DNA of 64,000 bases from Crocinitomicaceae bacterium (lineage in GTDB: Bacteria; Bacteroidota; Bacteroidia; Flavobacteriales_D; Crocinitomicaceae). The stretch spans positions 1-64,000 of the forward strand of contig JAQXCN010000031.1 of NCBI GenBank assembly GCA_029251865.1. Direction: 5' to 3'. Under the pieces are notes generated by a model, which saw only the letters and a program-made list of their open reading frames with translations, did no database searches and was not told the origin of the DNA. Position numbers and translations under genes: made by a program. The number at the start of each line of letters is the position of its first letter. Position 1 is the first letter of the stretch. Of this stretch, positions 8,706 to 17,677 are shown piece by piece.

Positions 8706-9635
8706 ATGTTACCTATGACTTTCAGAAACAAATTCCTTTATTTTCTTGCGCTTGCCTTTATTGTTTCAAGTTGCGCAACAAACAACAGCCTTCGAAAACC
8801 AATCTTTAACACAACCACATACAACGGGAAAACTGGCGAAAAGGAAGTTACAAAAATCAACAAAAACAGAGCGGCGAGAGAAAAAGATCTTTATTTAGCG
8901 ATGGAAAAAGCGGATGCGGCAAAAAGAATTGTTGAGCAACAACAAGTTGAGATGAATACCATTGATTCTACAGAACGTGTCGACGAAATTGAAATGGCAC
9001 TCATAAAAATTTATGAACGAACAGAGATAATTATTGAAGAACTGAATGCGACTTCTCCGTACTCAATAAATGGTCATAAAAGAACACTAGAACTTGCAAA
9101 GGAGCTCAATAACCTTCTTCAAAATTACATTGAACCCCTGAAAAAAATGATTGCTTCAAATAAAGAGGTGCGAAAAATCGGAGGGGATATAAGCTTTGAT
9201 GCTGGAAGCGCAGACCTTAGCAAATCAGGTAAAAAAGAAATCTCAAAACTCGTCTCTTCACTTCAAAAAGACAGAACCATGTGGGACGATTATCTTGAAG
9301 ACCACAATTCAAATATATTTAATGATTCAATCTACCGGCTGATGATTATTGTAAATGGATATGCCGATGAACAAGGACAGGGAGTAGAAGATGAACGAAA
9401 AAATAAAAATACAGCCCTTTCAGAAAAGCGAGCCCAGGCAGTTGCAGATGAAATAATGAAACAACTTAACCTGCAAAAAGCCGAAGGTGATTTAATTATT
9501 GACATTGAAATCAATGGAAGAGGTGAAACACTCCCTCCAAACATCGAAAAAAGTCAAACCAAGAAGAACAGTCCAGAAAGAAGAATTAGCCGTGTAAGTA
9601 TGGTTCTAGGTCCAAAAATACTGCTCTACAACTAA
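8706..9635 (+). CDS. OmpA-like peptidoglycan-associated lipoprotein
   Basis: The N-terminus is a lipoprotein signal ending in the lipobox VSSC near residue 25. A charged helical region (about 55-155) follows. The C-terminal half begins with GGDISFDAGSADLSKSGKKEI, the start of an OmpA-type peptidoglycan-binding domain, and continues with VNGYADEQGQG and ALSEKRAQAVADEI, the conserved Asp and Arg diaminopimelate-contact region. An insert of about 20 residues (MWDDYLEDHNSNIFNDSIY) lies inside the domain. It probably tethers the outer membrane to the cell wall. The start could be 8706 or 8715; the latter gives MTFRNKFLYFLAL, an equally good signal. It is followed 14 bases later by a GyrI-like gene. 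Confidence 0.82.
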   Translation: MLPMTFRNKFLYFLALAFIVSSCATNNSLRKPIFNTTTYNGKTGEKEVTKINKNRAAREKDLYLAMEKADAAKRIVEQQQVEMNTIDSTERVDEIEMALIKIYERTEIIIEELNATSPYSINGHKRTLELAKELNNLLQNYIEPLKKMIASNKEVRKIGGDISFDAGSADLSKSGKKEISKLVSSLQKDRTMWDDYLEDHNSNIFNDSIYRLMIIVNGYADEQGQGVEDERKNKNTALSEKRAQAVADEIMKQLNLQKAEGDLIIDIEINGRGETLPPNIEKSQTKKNSPERRISRVSMVLGPKILLYN

Positions 9636-9649
9636 TCGGACATCGAATA

Positions 9650-10126
9650 ATGACACCTAGGATTGTTACCTCAACTGAAAAAAAACTTATCGGTCATCAC
9701 CTTCAAATGTGTCTATCTGATAACAAAACAGCTCAACTTTGGGGGGAATTTGGACCAAGAATAAAAGAAATTCAAAATAAAGTATCGGACGCTAAAATAT
9801 CGCTTCAAATATACCCGCATCTATACCACCAAAACTTCAACCCCAATAATACATTTGAAAAGTGGGCTGCCGTCGAAGTTGATAGTTTGGAAAGTATCCC
9901 AAATGGCCTTGACTCTCTTTTGCTTGAATCTGGAGCTTATGCTCTCTTTAATTACAAAGGACCTAGTGCAGACCCAGCTATTTTTCAATACATTTATTCT
10001 GAATGGATACCGAATTCCAATTACGTAATCGAATCGCGTCCTCACTTCGAGGTTTTGGGATTACATTACAGTAAAACTGATATTAATTCAGAAGAAGAAA
10101 TTTGGATTCCAATAAGCAATAAATAA
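9650..10126 (+). CDS. GyrI-like effector-binding domain protein
   Basis: The 158-residue protein has the pattern of the GyrI-like / AraC effector-binding fold: a first repeat with IVTSTEKKLIGHHLQM, a helix LWGEFGPRIKEI, then WAAVEVDSLESIPNGLDSLLLESGAYALFNYKG, and the final YSEWIPNSNYVIESRPHFEVLG before a conserved Glu-rich WIPI end. Such solitary domains bind hydrophobic small molecules and can act as sequestering proteins or hydrolases. There is no DNA-binding domain. It lies 14 bases after the OmpA-like gene and is likely co-transcribed. The end faces lptD with 15 bases between stops and no terminator. Confidence 0.82.
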   Translation: MTPRIVTSTEKKLIGHHLQMCLSDNKTAQLWGEFGPRIKEIQNKVSDAKISLQIYPHLYHQNFNPNNTFEKWAAVEVDSLESIPNGLDSLLLESGAYALFNYKGPSADPAIFQYIYSEWIPNSNYVIESRPHFEVLGLHYSKTDINSEEEIWIPISNK

Positions 10127-10141
10127 AACACTAAAAGCATA

Positions 10142-12706
10142 CTACAAGAAGGCAGGCGGTTTACGGAACTCAATTTTCGCATCCTGAAAAATAGACGATG
10201 TATTTCTTATACTGACTAAAAAACTCTTATTCCCGCCAACAGGTGTCCAATATATAGACAAGGCCCAACAATGCATGTTTCTATTTAAAGAAAAGTTTGC
10301 ATTTGAAAGCCTCCGATCTACAACATTAAAATTCAAATTACCTGATAAATTCCAGCGCTTGGTAAAACTCAAATCACCGCGAACACTTAGAGATTGCACA
10401 AATGTATATGGATCCGGGTTACTTTCTGTGACATTTTGATTTGCGCGAATACTGTAGATGTGTGAGACATTCATTTTCCATGGAATATCAAAGAATACCA
10501 TATGCTCAGGATGCAACGCGAAATAATTATAGTCCGCGTTCCATTCATCATTCAATTTCGCGGTTTCATCTTTAATTTTTTCTCTATCTTTTTTAGGGGC
10601 GAAAACCATTGTTGTTGAAAAATTAACCGTTAAAAACCGCCCTAAACCTTGCTTACTTTGAAAGGCATAATCAGAGGTTACTCGACCATTCAGACTATCC
10701 CATGAATAGGGACTGAAAGTAGCATTAGTAACTACATTTAGCCAAGTTCTAGGACTGACGCGCATATTCATGCTAATATTTGATAGGTTCATTGAGTCCT
10801 TAAGAAAATCATAGTTCCCTGAGAATGACAACTGGTCAATAATCCTTATTTTTTTAAAACCAGTTACTGTATCCTTATCAGACTTTAATTTTAACTCAAA
10901 AGTATTGTTTAATGCGAAAGTTAAAAAAGAGGACTCTACAGAATTTCCGACAGAGTACAGACTCCTTTCATACTCTGAATAACTCAATGCAGCCTGATCT
11001 ACTCCAAAGCCACCCGTAATAAGTGGATTAATTAGAGGAACGTAACGGTAACTTAATTTCGGTGTCATAATATGACGCATTTTGGCTTGTTTTTTACCAA
11101 CGAAATTATAGTAGGAATAAAGCATTGTCGTCGCACTGACATTTAAATTAAACTCATGTGCGAAATCCGCAGCCTCTATTGTATCAACTGCGGTGGTGTT
11201 GTTAATCAAATCATAGGACTTCTCTATTCTCTGAAAATTAAGCTTTGTCGCATAATTTGCGCTAGGGGTTAATTTCAAAATGTTTTTAAACAACCCACCC
11301 GTAGTCTGAATGCTCATAGATTGCTTTGCTCCGTAAAGAAATTGCTGCCCAATACGATTGAAATCCCCTTGTGTAAGCAAAGAATCGGAAAAATTAGACC
11401 TGTTTTGTCCATCAAAATTATACGAGAAACCTACACGTTCTATGATTTTTTTCCACTCCTTATTTGAACGCTTGATAAATCTTTTAAAGGGAAATATCCG
11501 CGTCATATTTGCAGTAAAAATAGGACTTACAAGTGAAATTGATTCTGCTAAAGAGTTTTGTCTTAAGGAAATCTTCAACCCCATATTTAAGGGCTTACCT
11601 GGAAAGCTTCGGTTTAGATTGATATCCGAATTAAATGAATTGTTAAAATAAGTAGGATTGATAGGGTCTAAATTGTTTTTGGTTTCATTGTCAGATATAA
11701 AATTAACATTCGAAGAAAAAGACCAATTGGGGTTAGACTTTCGAGCCTTTCTATGCGACCAAAAAACAGTTGCTTTGTTACTCGTCTCATCTGTAGGAAA
11801 ACCAGTCTTATATTGCTGAAACCCTAAGGATAATTTCCCCGAATATGCATATCGTTTTGCGTAATCAAGATCATTTCGTAAGCCCCAACTCCCTCGGCTA
11901 TAGAGGTTGGCATAAACAGAGGTTTGAAAACGCTCATTTATTGGTATATAATACCCTAGATTTTGAAAACCAAAGCCAAATGCCGAGCCAGGGACCAACT
12001 CAGGGAATAAAATACCGTGGGTGCGTTCTTTTTGATTCGGAATTAAAGCAAATGGAAGACCAAAGGGTGTAGGAATTCCATTAATCCAAAGATTCATTGG
12101 TCCTGTTGCAATTCTTTTTTCAGGAACAATAACGCCCTTTGAAAGCTGAAAATGATAGTGGGGGTTTTTTTGATCACAAGTCGTTAGACGTCCTTTTAGA
12201 AGGTGAACTTCATCTGATGGGTGCCTCTTGGCTGTACCCATTTTAAAATAAAATTCATCTTGTTTAAGAGCAAGTTCTTTTATGAAACCTTTTTTTGTTT
12301 CAATGTTATAGCGCATCTCCTCACATTGCATTTTTTCTTGACCATCCTGGAATTCAGGATATTCAGTTGGTTGCCCCAGAGAGTCCAAAATATACTTTGC
12401 TGTAACTTCATTTTGATCCAAATCCACCTCTATATATCCTGCAGTTAAGGATATAGTACCCATATCCACTTGAGCACCGCCGTATAAAAAAACAAGCTTG
12501 TTTTTTAAATCACTGTAAATTGAATCTCTTGCACTATAAGTGATTACCTCATCTAAATCCGACTCATTCACATACAAAGTATCTCGAGATGCAACCTGTG
12601 CAGTAACAGTATTACCTAAATGCATTATTAACAAAGCAAGGGGTATAAAATATAGTATGGAATGAAGTTTGCTCAATAGGAGTGCACTAAATTTGTTTAT
12701 ATGCAA
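10142..12706 (-). CDS. lptD: LPS-assembly outer-membrane protein LptD
   Basis: The product inserts lipopolysaccharide into the outer leaflet of the outer membrane. The mature N-terminus has the periplasmic beta-jellyroll (DSIYSDLKNKLVFLYGGAQVDMGTI) of LptA/LptD proteins, with a later LptD-type signature (GIPTPFGLPFALIPN) at about residues 210-225. A long C-terminal barrel is rich in aromatic-ended strands. Length, about 854, is typical for Bacteroidota. The reading frame has no ATG before the signal peptide; it opens with TTG at 12706 and has a second TTG at 12676 that would give MSKLHSILYFIPLALLIM, a better signal sequence. The first ATG, at 12625, would delete most of the signal. The start overlaps the divergent amidase gene by 6 bases. 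Confidence 0.88.
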   Translation of the reverse strand: MHINKFSALLLSKLHSILYFIPLALLIMHLGNTVTAQVASRDTLYVNESDLDEVITYSARDSIYSDLKNKLVFLYGGAQVDMGTISLTAGYIEVDLDQNEVTAKYILDSLGQPTEYPEFQDGQEKMQCEEMRYNIETKKGFIKELALKQDEFYFKMGTAKRHPSDEVHLLKGRLTTCDQKNPHYHFQLSKGVIVPEKRIATGPMNLWINGIPTPFGLPFALIPNQKERTHGILFPELVPGSAFGFGFQNLGYYIPINERFQTSVYANLYSRGSWGLRNDLDYAKRYAYSGKLSLGFQQYKTGFPTDETSNKATVFWSHRKARKSNPNWSFSSNVNFISDNETKNNLDPINPTYFNNSFNSDINLNRSFPGKPLNMGLKISLRQNSLAESISLVSPIFTANMTRIFPFKRFIKRSNKEWKKIIERVGFSYNFDGQNRSNFSDSLLTQGDFNRIGQQFLYGAKQSMSIQTTGGLFKNILKLTPSANYATKLNFQRIEKSYDLINNTTAVDTIEAADFAHEFNLNVSATTMLYSYYNFVGKKQAKMRHIMTPKLSYRYVPLINPLITGGFGVDQAALSYSEYERSLYSVGNSVESSFLTFALNNTFELKLKSDKDTVTGFKKIRIIDQLSFSGNYDFLKDSMNLSNISMNMRVSPRTWLNVVTNATFSPYSWDSLNGRVTSDYAFQSKQGLGRFLTVNFSTTMVFAPKKDREKIKDETAKLNDEWNADYNYFALHPEHMVFFDIPWKMNVSHIYSIRANQNVTESNPDPYTFVQSLSVRGDLSFTKRWNLSGNLNFNVVDRRLSNANFSLNRNMHCWALSIYWTPVGGNKSFLVSIRNTSSIFQDAKIEFRKPPAFL
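12688..12695 (+). promoter_or_regulatory. Amidase promoter (-7 box TAAATTTG)
   Basis: TAAATTTG is an exact TAnnTTTG match ending 5 nt before the amidase ATG. A TTTG at 12668-12671 gives a spacing of 16, slightly short. The box lies inside the lptD coding start on the other strand. The transcript would begin at or beside the ATG. Confidence 0.5.
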
Positions 12707-13903
12707 GTCGATAGGACAAAATTACCAATTTTACGATTGTATACGGTTAACGTATTACGAACCTTTTTATTGGTTCAGATTATTTTTTGTGGTATCCAAA
12801 GATTTTCAAGCCAAAAACTAATTGAAACTGTTGTGATTGATGCAGGTCACGGTGGTCATGATCCCGGCTGTCATGGTAAATTCTCTCAAGAAAAACATGT
12901 CTGCTTATCGATGGCTCTTAAGCTCGGAAAACTCATTAAAGATAAATATCCAAGTCTAAAAATAGTTTACACGAGAGATAAGGATGTCTTCGTTGAACTT
13001 GGTGAAAGGGCAAACATTGCGAATAAAGTCAAAGCAGATTTATTTATTTGTATACATGCTAATGCTGCATCACCCGCGGCATATGGAACTGAAACCTATG
13101 TGCTTGGCCTTCACCGCTCAGAGGCACAGCAAAAAGTAGCTTCGCGCGAAAATTCAATCATTGCTCTGGAGGAAGATGGTGGTGCTCAATATCAAAACTT
13201 CGACCTATCCCCAGATGCCATTATTGCAAAGAGACTTCAGTTGTCTGTTTTCCTAGATCATGCAATAACATTTGCTCAATTTCTTCAAGCAGAATTTAAA
13301 AAATTAGGCCGTAGAGATCGCGGTGTAAAACAAGCAGGGTTCATGGTACTTTACAGGACCACAATGCCAAGTGTTCTGATTGAAACAGGTTTTCTAACCA
13401 ATCCGAATGAAGAAGGTTTTATAGGGAAAGATGCAGGGCAGAATAAAATGGCAAAAGCGATGCTTACAGCATTTGACAACTATAAAGCCGCAATAGAAGG
13501 AACAGATATTCCTCAAGTAAGTGAGGAAAAGCCTACTCCTAAAGAAAATTCAGAAACAGTAATAGAAACAATAAAAACGACTGAAGAACCGGAGCCAAGC
13601 TTTCTAGAAAAAGTGAATGAGGATGAAAAAAATAAGGGTCTTATTTTTCGGGTTCAAATCCTTAGCCTCAACACAAAAATAGGAGCCGATTCATACCGCT
13701 TAAAAGGAGAACCTAATACCTTTGAATACCAACAAGGAGGTTTATATAAGTATTGCTCAAAAGGCTTTAAAGACAACATTCAAGATGCTATTAGTTACAA
13801 AGTAGAGATGAGAGAAAAAGGCTTTAAAGGAGCATTTGTGGTTGCTTTCTTGCACGGAGAACGCATAAGTATCGAAAAAGCACGTAAATTAGTAAAAAAT
13901 TAA
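12701..13903 (+). CDS. N-acetylmuramoyl-L-alanine amidase with SPOR-like tail
   Basis: This zinc amidase cleaves the bond between MurNAc and L-alanine in peptidoglycan. A hydrophobic N-terminus (about 15-35) is a signal sequence or anchor. The amidase_3 domain starts with VVIDAGHGGHDPG (zinc ligand His near residue 49), continues with IHANAA and YGTETYVLG, and ends with PSVLIETGFLTNPNEE, which holds the catalytic Glu. A Glu/Pro/Thr-rich linker (about 270-310) leads to a SPOR-like C-terminal domain (FRVQILSLN to GAFVVAFLHG) that would bind denuded glycan at the septum. The mlaD-like gene follows 3 bases later. The arrangement with lptD suggests coordinated envelope biogenesis. Confidence 0.93.
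   Translation: MQVDRTKLPILRLYTVNVLRTFLLVQIIFCGIQRFSSQKLIETVVIDAGHGGHDPGCHGKFSQEKHVCLSMALKLGKLIKDKYPSLKIVYTRDKDVFVELGERANIANKVKADLFICIHANAASPAAYGTETYVLGLHRSEAQQKVASRENSIIALEEDGGAQYQNFDLSPDAIIAKRLQLSVFLDHAITFAQFLQAEFKKLGRRDRGVKQAGFMVLYRTTMPSVLIETGFLTNPNEEGFIGKDAGQNKMAKAMLTAFDNYKAAIEGTDIPQVSEEKPTPKENSETVIETIKTTEEPEPSFLEKVNEDEKNKGLIFRVQILSLNTKIGADSYRLKGEPNTFEYQQGGLYKYCSKGFKDNIQDAISYKVEMREKGFKGAFVVAFLHGERISIEKARKLVKN
12717..12724 (-). promoter_or_regulatory. lptD promoter (-7 box TAATTTTG)
   Basis: The minus strand reads TAATTTTG, an exact TAnnTTTG match, located inside the amidase coding sequence. It is 10 nt upstream of the TTG at 12706 and 40 nt upstream of the TTG at 12676. No -33 TTTG is evident. 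Confidence 0.45.
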
Positions 13904-13906
13904 ATT

Positions 13907-14944
13907 TTGAAATTTCAAAAGGAAATAAAAGCTGGTCTAGTCGCTATTATTGCGATTACCATTCTAATCTTTGGTATCAATTTCTTGAAAGGCTACAGCT
14001 TTTTTGGTGGTGATGACATTTATCACTCCTACTTTGAAAACTCAAACCAATTAATGGTTTCCAGTGATGTAATTCTCAATGGTGTTGTTATTGGGAAAGT
14101 TGTGAATGTTGAGATTCTTCCTGAAAACAAACCGAATAGAAGAGTTAAAATAACATTTAATGTTCAAAACGGAAATGTAAAAATCACGAAAGGAAGTACG
14201 GTCGAAATCGGATCACCTGATTTCTTTTCAAAAGGCTTAATTTTAAAAACAAATCCATCCAATAAAGAGGAATATAAAAAAGGCGCTGAAATCCCAGGTG
14301 TAAAATCAAGCTTAGACCTTGCTTATCAGGTTAAAGAATACGCTGACCCAATTACACAAAAACTTCAGACCATGATGATCTCTGTGGATAATATGGTCAA
14401 TTCACTATCGGCATTTTGGGATTCAACTGCAACCTCGGAAATTGAAGGAAGTTTCAATCGTGTTAAAACAACCATAGATAAGTTAGGGAATGCTGCAGAA
14501 GAAATTGAACTTTTTGTAGCACAGGAACGTCTTCAATTTTCAAGAATAATGTCAAATGTGGAAAGCATTACAGTCAATCTTAAAAAGAGTAATACCGAAG
14601 TCTCCCAGATCATTGGGAATACTAAAAAGATTTCTGATGATCTTGTTTCTGCAGATTTTAAAGGAATCATACTGGACGCAAATACATCGATTCAAAAGAT
14701 AAACGCATTACTTAGTGAGGTAGAAAATGGTACGGGCACTATGAGTAAGTTGTTATATGATGAACAACTATATATAGAACTTGTTGAATCCAATAAAAAA
14801 CTTCAAGATCTCGTGGAGGACCTTACGCTTCATCCTGAACGGTACATTCACTTTTCACTACTTGGCTCTAAGACAAAAGGCACAACCCTCAGCCCAAAAG
14901 AGGAAAGAAAGCTTAGAAAAGTTTTAGATACGATTCAAGACTAA
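13907..14944 (+). CDS. mlaD: MlaD/Mce-family lipid-transport protein
   Basis: One N-terminal membrane helix (GLVAIIAITILIFGINFLKG) anchors the protein in the inner membrane. The Mce domain follows at about residues 35-115, including SNQLMVSSDVILNGVVIGKV and SPDFFSKGLILKT. A long helical region (about 140-300) resembles the C-terminal helices of Mce proteins that form a transport tunnel. Such proteins carry phospholipids between the membranes. The ORF opens with TTG three bases after the amidase stop; the first in-frame ATG is near residue 50, inside the domain, so TTG initiation is required. No ATPase or permease of the system is adjacent. Confidence 0.85.
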   Translation: MKFQKEIKAGLVAIIAITILIFGINFLKGYSFFGGDDIYHSYFENSNQLMVSSDVILNGVVIGKVVNVEILPENKPNRRVKITFNVQNGNVKITKGSTVEIGSPDFFSKGLILKTNPSNKEEYKKGAEIPGVKSSLDLAYQVKEYADPITQKLQTMMISVDNMVNSLSAFWDSTATSEIEGSFNRVKTTIDKLGNAAEEIELFVAQERLQFSRIMSNVESITVNLKKSNTEVSQIIGNTKKISDDLVSADFKGIILDANTSIQKINALLSEVENGTGTMSKLLYDEQLYIELVESNKKLQDLVEDLTLHPERYIHFSLLGSKTKGTTLSPKEERKLRKVLDTIQD

Positions 14945-15096
14945 GCTCAATTCAAGACCTAGATCAAAGTTTTATTACAAGTTCCTTGTTGAAGTTGCAA
15001 AATGTAAGCAACTATAATTACCTTTATTCTAGTTATTAAATTATATTATTTTAGCCGCTTTATCTTGTTATGCGTGCATAGTAAAATAAGTTTAAC
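14945..15096. other. Non-coding gap between mlaD and Fe-S operon
   Basis: The gap before the Fe-S operon promoter is AT-rich and holds no credible ORF or RNA gene. It has two short hairpins, ACAAG-TTC-CTTGT at 14977-14989 and GTTGC-N9-GCAAC just after, but neither is followed by a T tract, so I do not call a terminator. Confidence 0.4.
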
Positions 15097-15104
15097 TATA
15101 TTTG
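15097..15104 (+). promoter_or_regulatory. -7 box (TATATTTG) of Fe-S operon
   Basis: TATATTTG is an exact TAnnTTTG match 19 nt before the ATG at 15124. The 179-base gap upstream and the four-gene operon downstream make this a plausible operon promoter. A -33 element is not obvious. Confidence 0.5.
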
Positions 15105-15123
15105 AATAGACAACAAAAATTGT

Positions 15124-16461
15124 ATGAATATTAGTGTGATTCTTTTCGCCATAATTGCAATTATCGGCACATCTTTTTTCTCCTACAATATCTGGAAAAT
15201 CAAATACAACATAAATTTGGGCCTCCCGACTGAGCGATCTGGACAAAGAGGCAAAAGATTAAAAACGATGTTGCTTGTTGCTTTTGGACAAAAGAAAATG
15301 TTTTCAAGACCGATACCAGCATTACTTCATCTTTGTCTATACGTTGCTTTTGTCATCACACAAATAGAGCTTTTTGAAATAATTACAGATGGACTATTAC
15401 ACGAGCATAGATTCTTCCGTAATGGACTAGGCGGATTTTATACCTTCACCATTAGTTTCATTGAAATCCTTTCTGTTTTAGCCTTCTTCGCTACAATCAT
15501 TTTTCTAGCAAGGAGGAATCTATTAAAACTTCCACGTTTAAATATGAAAGAGATGATCGGCTGGCCCACTAAAGATGCCAACCTGATATTGATTTTCGAA
15601 CTGGTTTTACTCATCTGTATTTTTACGATGAACGGAACGGATGAAGTCCTTTTTCAACGCGGCGCATCGCACGCTGATATGGGAACAAATGGTAGCTTCG
15701 GATTTAGTGTTTCATCCTTCTTGGGGCCTTTACTTTTTGATGGTTTATCAACAGAGTCACTGCATTTCGCGGAAAGAATGGGTTGGTGGGGACATCTACT
15801 CATGGTTCTCGGATTCCTAAATTACTTGCCTTATTCAAAACACTTCCATATCCTTTTGGCTTTCCCAAACACCTACTACTCCAACCTTGAAGCTAAGGGT
15901 AAATTCACAAATATGGAAAGTGTAACCAAAGAAGTGAAACTCATGATGGATCCAACAGCCGATCCTTATGCTGCACCAGACCCTGATGCACCTCCCCCAT
16001 CACGGTTTGGAGCAAAAGACGTTAGTGATTTAAGTTGGAAAAACCTTATGGACGCATACACTTGTACAGAATGCGGCCGTTGCACTTCCTCTTGTCCGGC
16101 AAACATTACTGGAAAGTTATTGTCCCCAAGAAAAATAATGATGGATACAAGAGATCGATTGGTCGAAGTAGGAGAATCCAAAAGAAAAAACGGAAAAGAC
16201 TTTGAGGATGGAAAAGCACTTCTCGGTGATTATATTTCAGAGGAGGAACTCTGGGCTTGTACATCTTGCAATGCTTGCGTAGATGAATGCCCTGTAAATA
16301 TTGACCCGCTGTCCATTATAATAGACCTTAGAAGGTTCCTAGTTATGGAGGAGTCTAAAATACCCAATGAACTTACGGGTATGCTTACCAATATTGAAAA
16401 CAACGGTGCTCCTTGGCAATTTTCACAAAACGATAGATTAAACTGGGCAAATGAAGAGTAA
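15124..16461 (+). CDS. Membrane-bound 4Fe-4S oxidoreductase subunit
   Basis: The first 240 residues contain about five hydrophobic helices, the first at the extreme N-terminus, in the style of the NarI/HdrE-type membrane subunit. The C-terminal part carries two 4Fe-4S motifs, CTECGRCTSSCP near residue 313 and CTSCNACVDECP near 378. This fusion of membrane and ferredoxin domains resembles heterodisulfide reductase-like and glycolate/lactate oxidase-like electron-transfer proteins. It likely passes electrons between the quinone pool and its CCG-domain partner encoded two genes downstream. Its 3' end overlaps the HAD gene by 11 bases. The donor or acceptor cannot be deduced. Confidence 0.88.
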   Translation: MNISVILFAIIAIIGTSFFSYNIWKIKYNINLGLPTERSGQRGKRLKTMLLVAFGQKKMFSRPIPALLHLCLYVAFVITQIELFEIITDGLLHEHRFFRNGLGGFYTFTISFIEILSVLAFFATIIFLARRNLLKLPRLNMKEMIGWPTKDANLILIFELVLLICIFTMNGTDEVLFQRGASHADMGTNGSFGFSVSSFLGPLLFDGLSTESLHFAERMGWWGHLLMVLGFLNYLPYSKHFHILLAFPNTYYSNLEAKGKFTNMESVTKEVKLMMDPTADPYAAPDPDAPPPSRFGAKDVSDLSWKNLMDAYTCTECGRCTSSCPANITGKLLSPRKIMMDTRDRLVEVGESKRKNGKDFEDGKALLGDYISEEELWACTSCNACVDECPVNIDPLSIIIDLRRFLVMEESKIPNELTGMLTNIENNGAPWQFSQNDRLNWANEE

Positions 16462-16885
16462 TAAAGAAGATTTCAAATTATTAGATGCAACAGAAGATGG
16501 GAAATCTATTTCGCCTGTACTTCCCGACGAAGTCAAAAACTATATGATTGATATCGATGGCACAATTTGCGATGATATACCAAATGAAGAACCTGAAAGG
16601 ATGGCAACAGCTGCCCTATATGATGACGCATTAGAAACAATTAATACTTGGTTTGAACAGGGACATATCATCACCTTCTTCACTTCAAGAATTGAGGAAC
16701 ACAGGGATGTTACAGAAAAATGGCTCAAAGAAAACGGATTCAATTATCACGGTTTACTTATGGGTAAACCTCGTGGCGGCAACTACCATTGGATAGATAA
16801 TCATATTGTAAGAGCCACAAGGTATACAGGTAAATTCACGAATCTGGTAGAAAAAAGTGCAAACATTCAAGTTTTTAAAGAATAA
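16451..16885 (+). CDS. HAD-superfamily hydrolase
   Basis: The protein has the HAD motifs in order: I, YMIDIDGTICDD near residue 33 with the nucleophile Asp and DxD; II, FFTSR near 75; III, the Lys in MGKPRGGNYHW; and IV, the acidic Asp in WIDN. At 144 residues with no cap insertion it is a small phosphatase-like enzyme. The substrate is unknown; homologues are sometimes labelled phosphoheptose isomerase, which the motifs contradict. It overlaps the Fe-S membrane subunit by 11 bases and precedes the CCG-domain gene by 3, so it is translationally embedded between two redox subunits. Confidence 0.85.
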   Translation: MKSNKEDFKLLDATEDGKSISPVLPDEVKNYMIDIDGTICDDIPNEEPERMATAALYDDALETINTWFEQGHIITFFTSRIEEHRDVTEKWLKENGFNYHGLLMGKPRGGNYHWIDNHIVRATRYTGKFTNLVEKSANIQVFKE

Positions 16886-16888
16886 AAA

Positions 16889-17677
16889 ATGAGTATTCAA
16901 GTACCAACAATGGCCGAAATGACGGCAAAAGGTGAACATCCAGATATCTTGTTTTGGGTAGGTTGTTCGGGCAGCTTCGATGATCGAGCCAAGAAAATCA
17001 CAAAAGCTCTTGTTAAAATACTTAATAAATGCAAAGTATCTTTTGCTGTTTTAGGAAGTGAAGAAAGTTGCTCTGGTGACCCTGCAAAACGTGCAGGTAA
17101 CGAATTCACGTATCAGATGCAAGCCATGATGAACATTGAGGTTCTTAACGGATATGAGGTGAAAAAGATTGTTACTGCATGTCCCCACTGCTTTAACACC
17201 TTAAAAAATGAATATCCAGAGTTGGGCGGTGATTATGAAGTTGTTCACCATACTCAACTTATTCAGGATCTAATAAATACAGGTAAATTAACTTTGGAAT
17301 CATCGGGGACCTTCAAAGGAAAAAAAATCACATTCCATGACCCCTGTTACCTTGGAAGAGCAAATGATGTTTACGAAGCACCCAGACAGCTTATTGCCAA
17401 ATTGGATGCTGAACTTGTTGAAATGAAACGCTGCAAGTCGAAAGGTCTTTGCTGTGGAGCAGGCGGCGCTCAAATGTTCAAGGAGGCTGAAAAAGGAAAT
17501 AAAGAAATCAATATTGAACGTACTGAAGATGCAACTGAAACCAAGGCTGCAGTTATCGCAACGGGTTGTCCTTTCTGCAATACCATGATGACAGATGGAA
17601 TCAAGAATGCAGAAAAGGAAGCAGAAATAAAAGTACTTGACATAGCTGAACTTATTGCAAATGCAGCTGAACTTTAA
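16889..17677 (+). CDS. CCG-domain (HdrB/LutA-like) Fe-S protein
   Basis: Two cysteine-rich CCG domains are visible. The first has FWVGCSG, ESCSGDPAKR and ACPHCFNTL; the second has HDPCYLGR, LCCGAGG and TGCPFC. This pattern is that of HdrB, LutA and GlpC C-terminal domains, which carry special Fe-S clusters and handle two-electron chemistry. With the membrane ferredoxin subunit two genes upstream it would form an oxidoreductase complex. Length, 262, fits. The third component expected in lactate or glycolate oxidases, a flavin subunit, is not in this operon. The next gene overlaps the end. Confidence 0.9.
   Translation: MSIQVPTMAEMTAKGEHPDILFWVGCSGSFDDRAKKITKALVKILNKCKVSFAVLGSEESCSGDPAKRAGNEFTYQMQAMMNIEVLNGYEVKKIVTACPHCFNTLKNEYPELGGDYEVVHHTQLIQDLINTGKLTLESSGTFKGKKITFHDPCYLGRANDVYEAPRQLIAKLDAELVEMKRCKSKGLCCGAGGAQMFKEAEKGNKEINIERTEDATETKAAVIATGCPFCNTMMTDGIKNAEKEAEIKVLDIAELIANAAEL

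Noticed and set aside
14994-15012. GTTGC/GCAAC hairpin as a terminator
   Set aside because: No T tract follows it.
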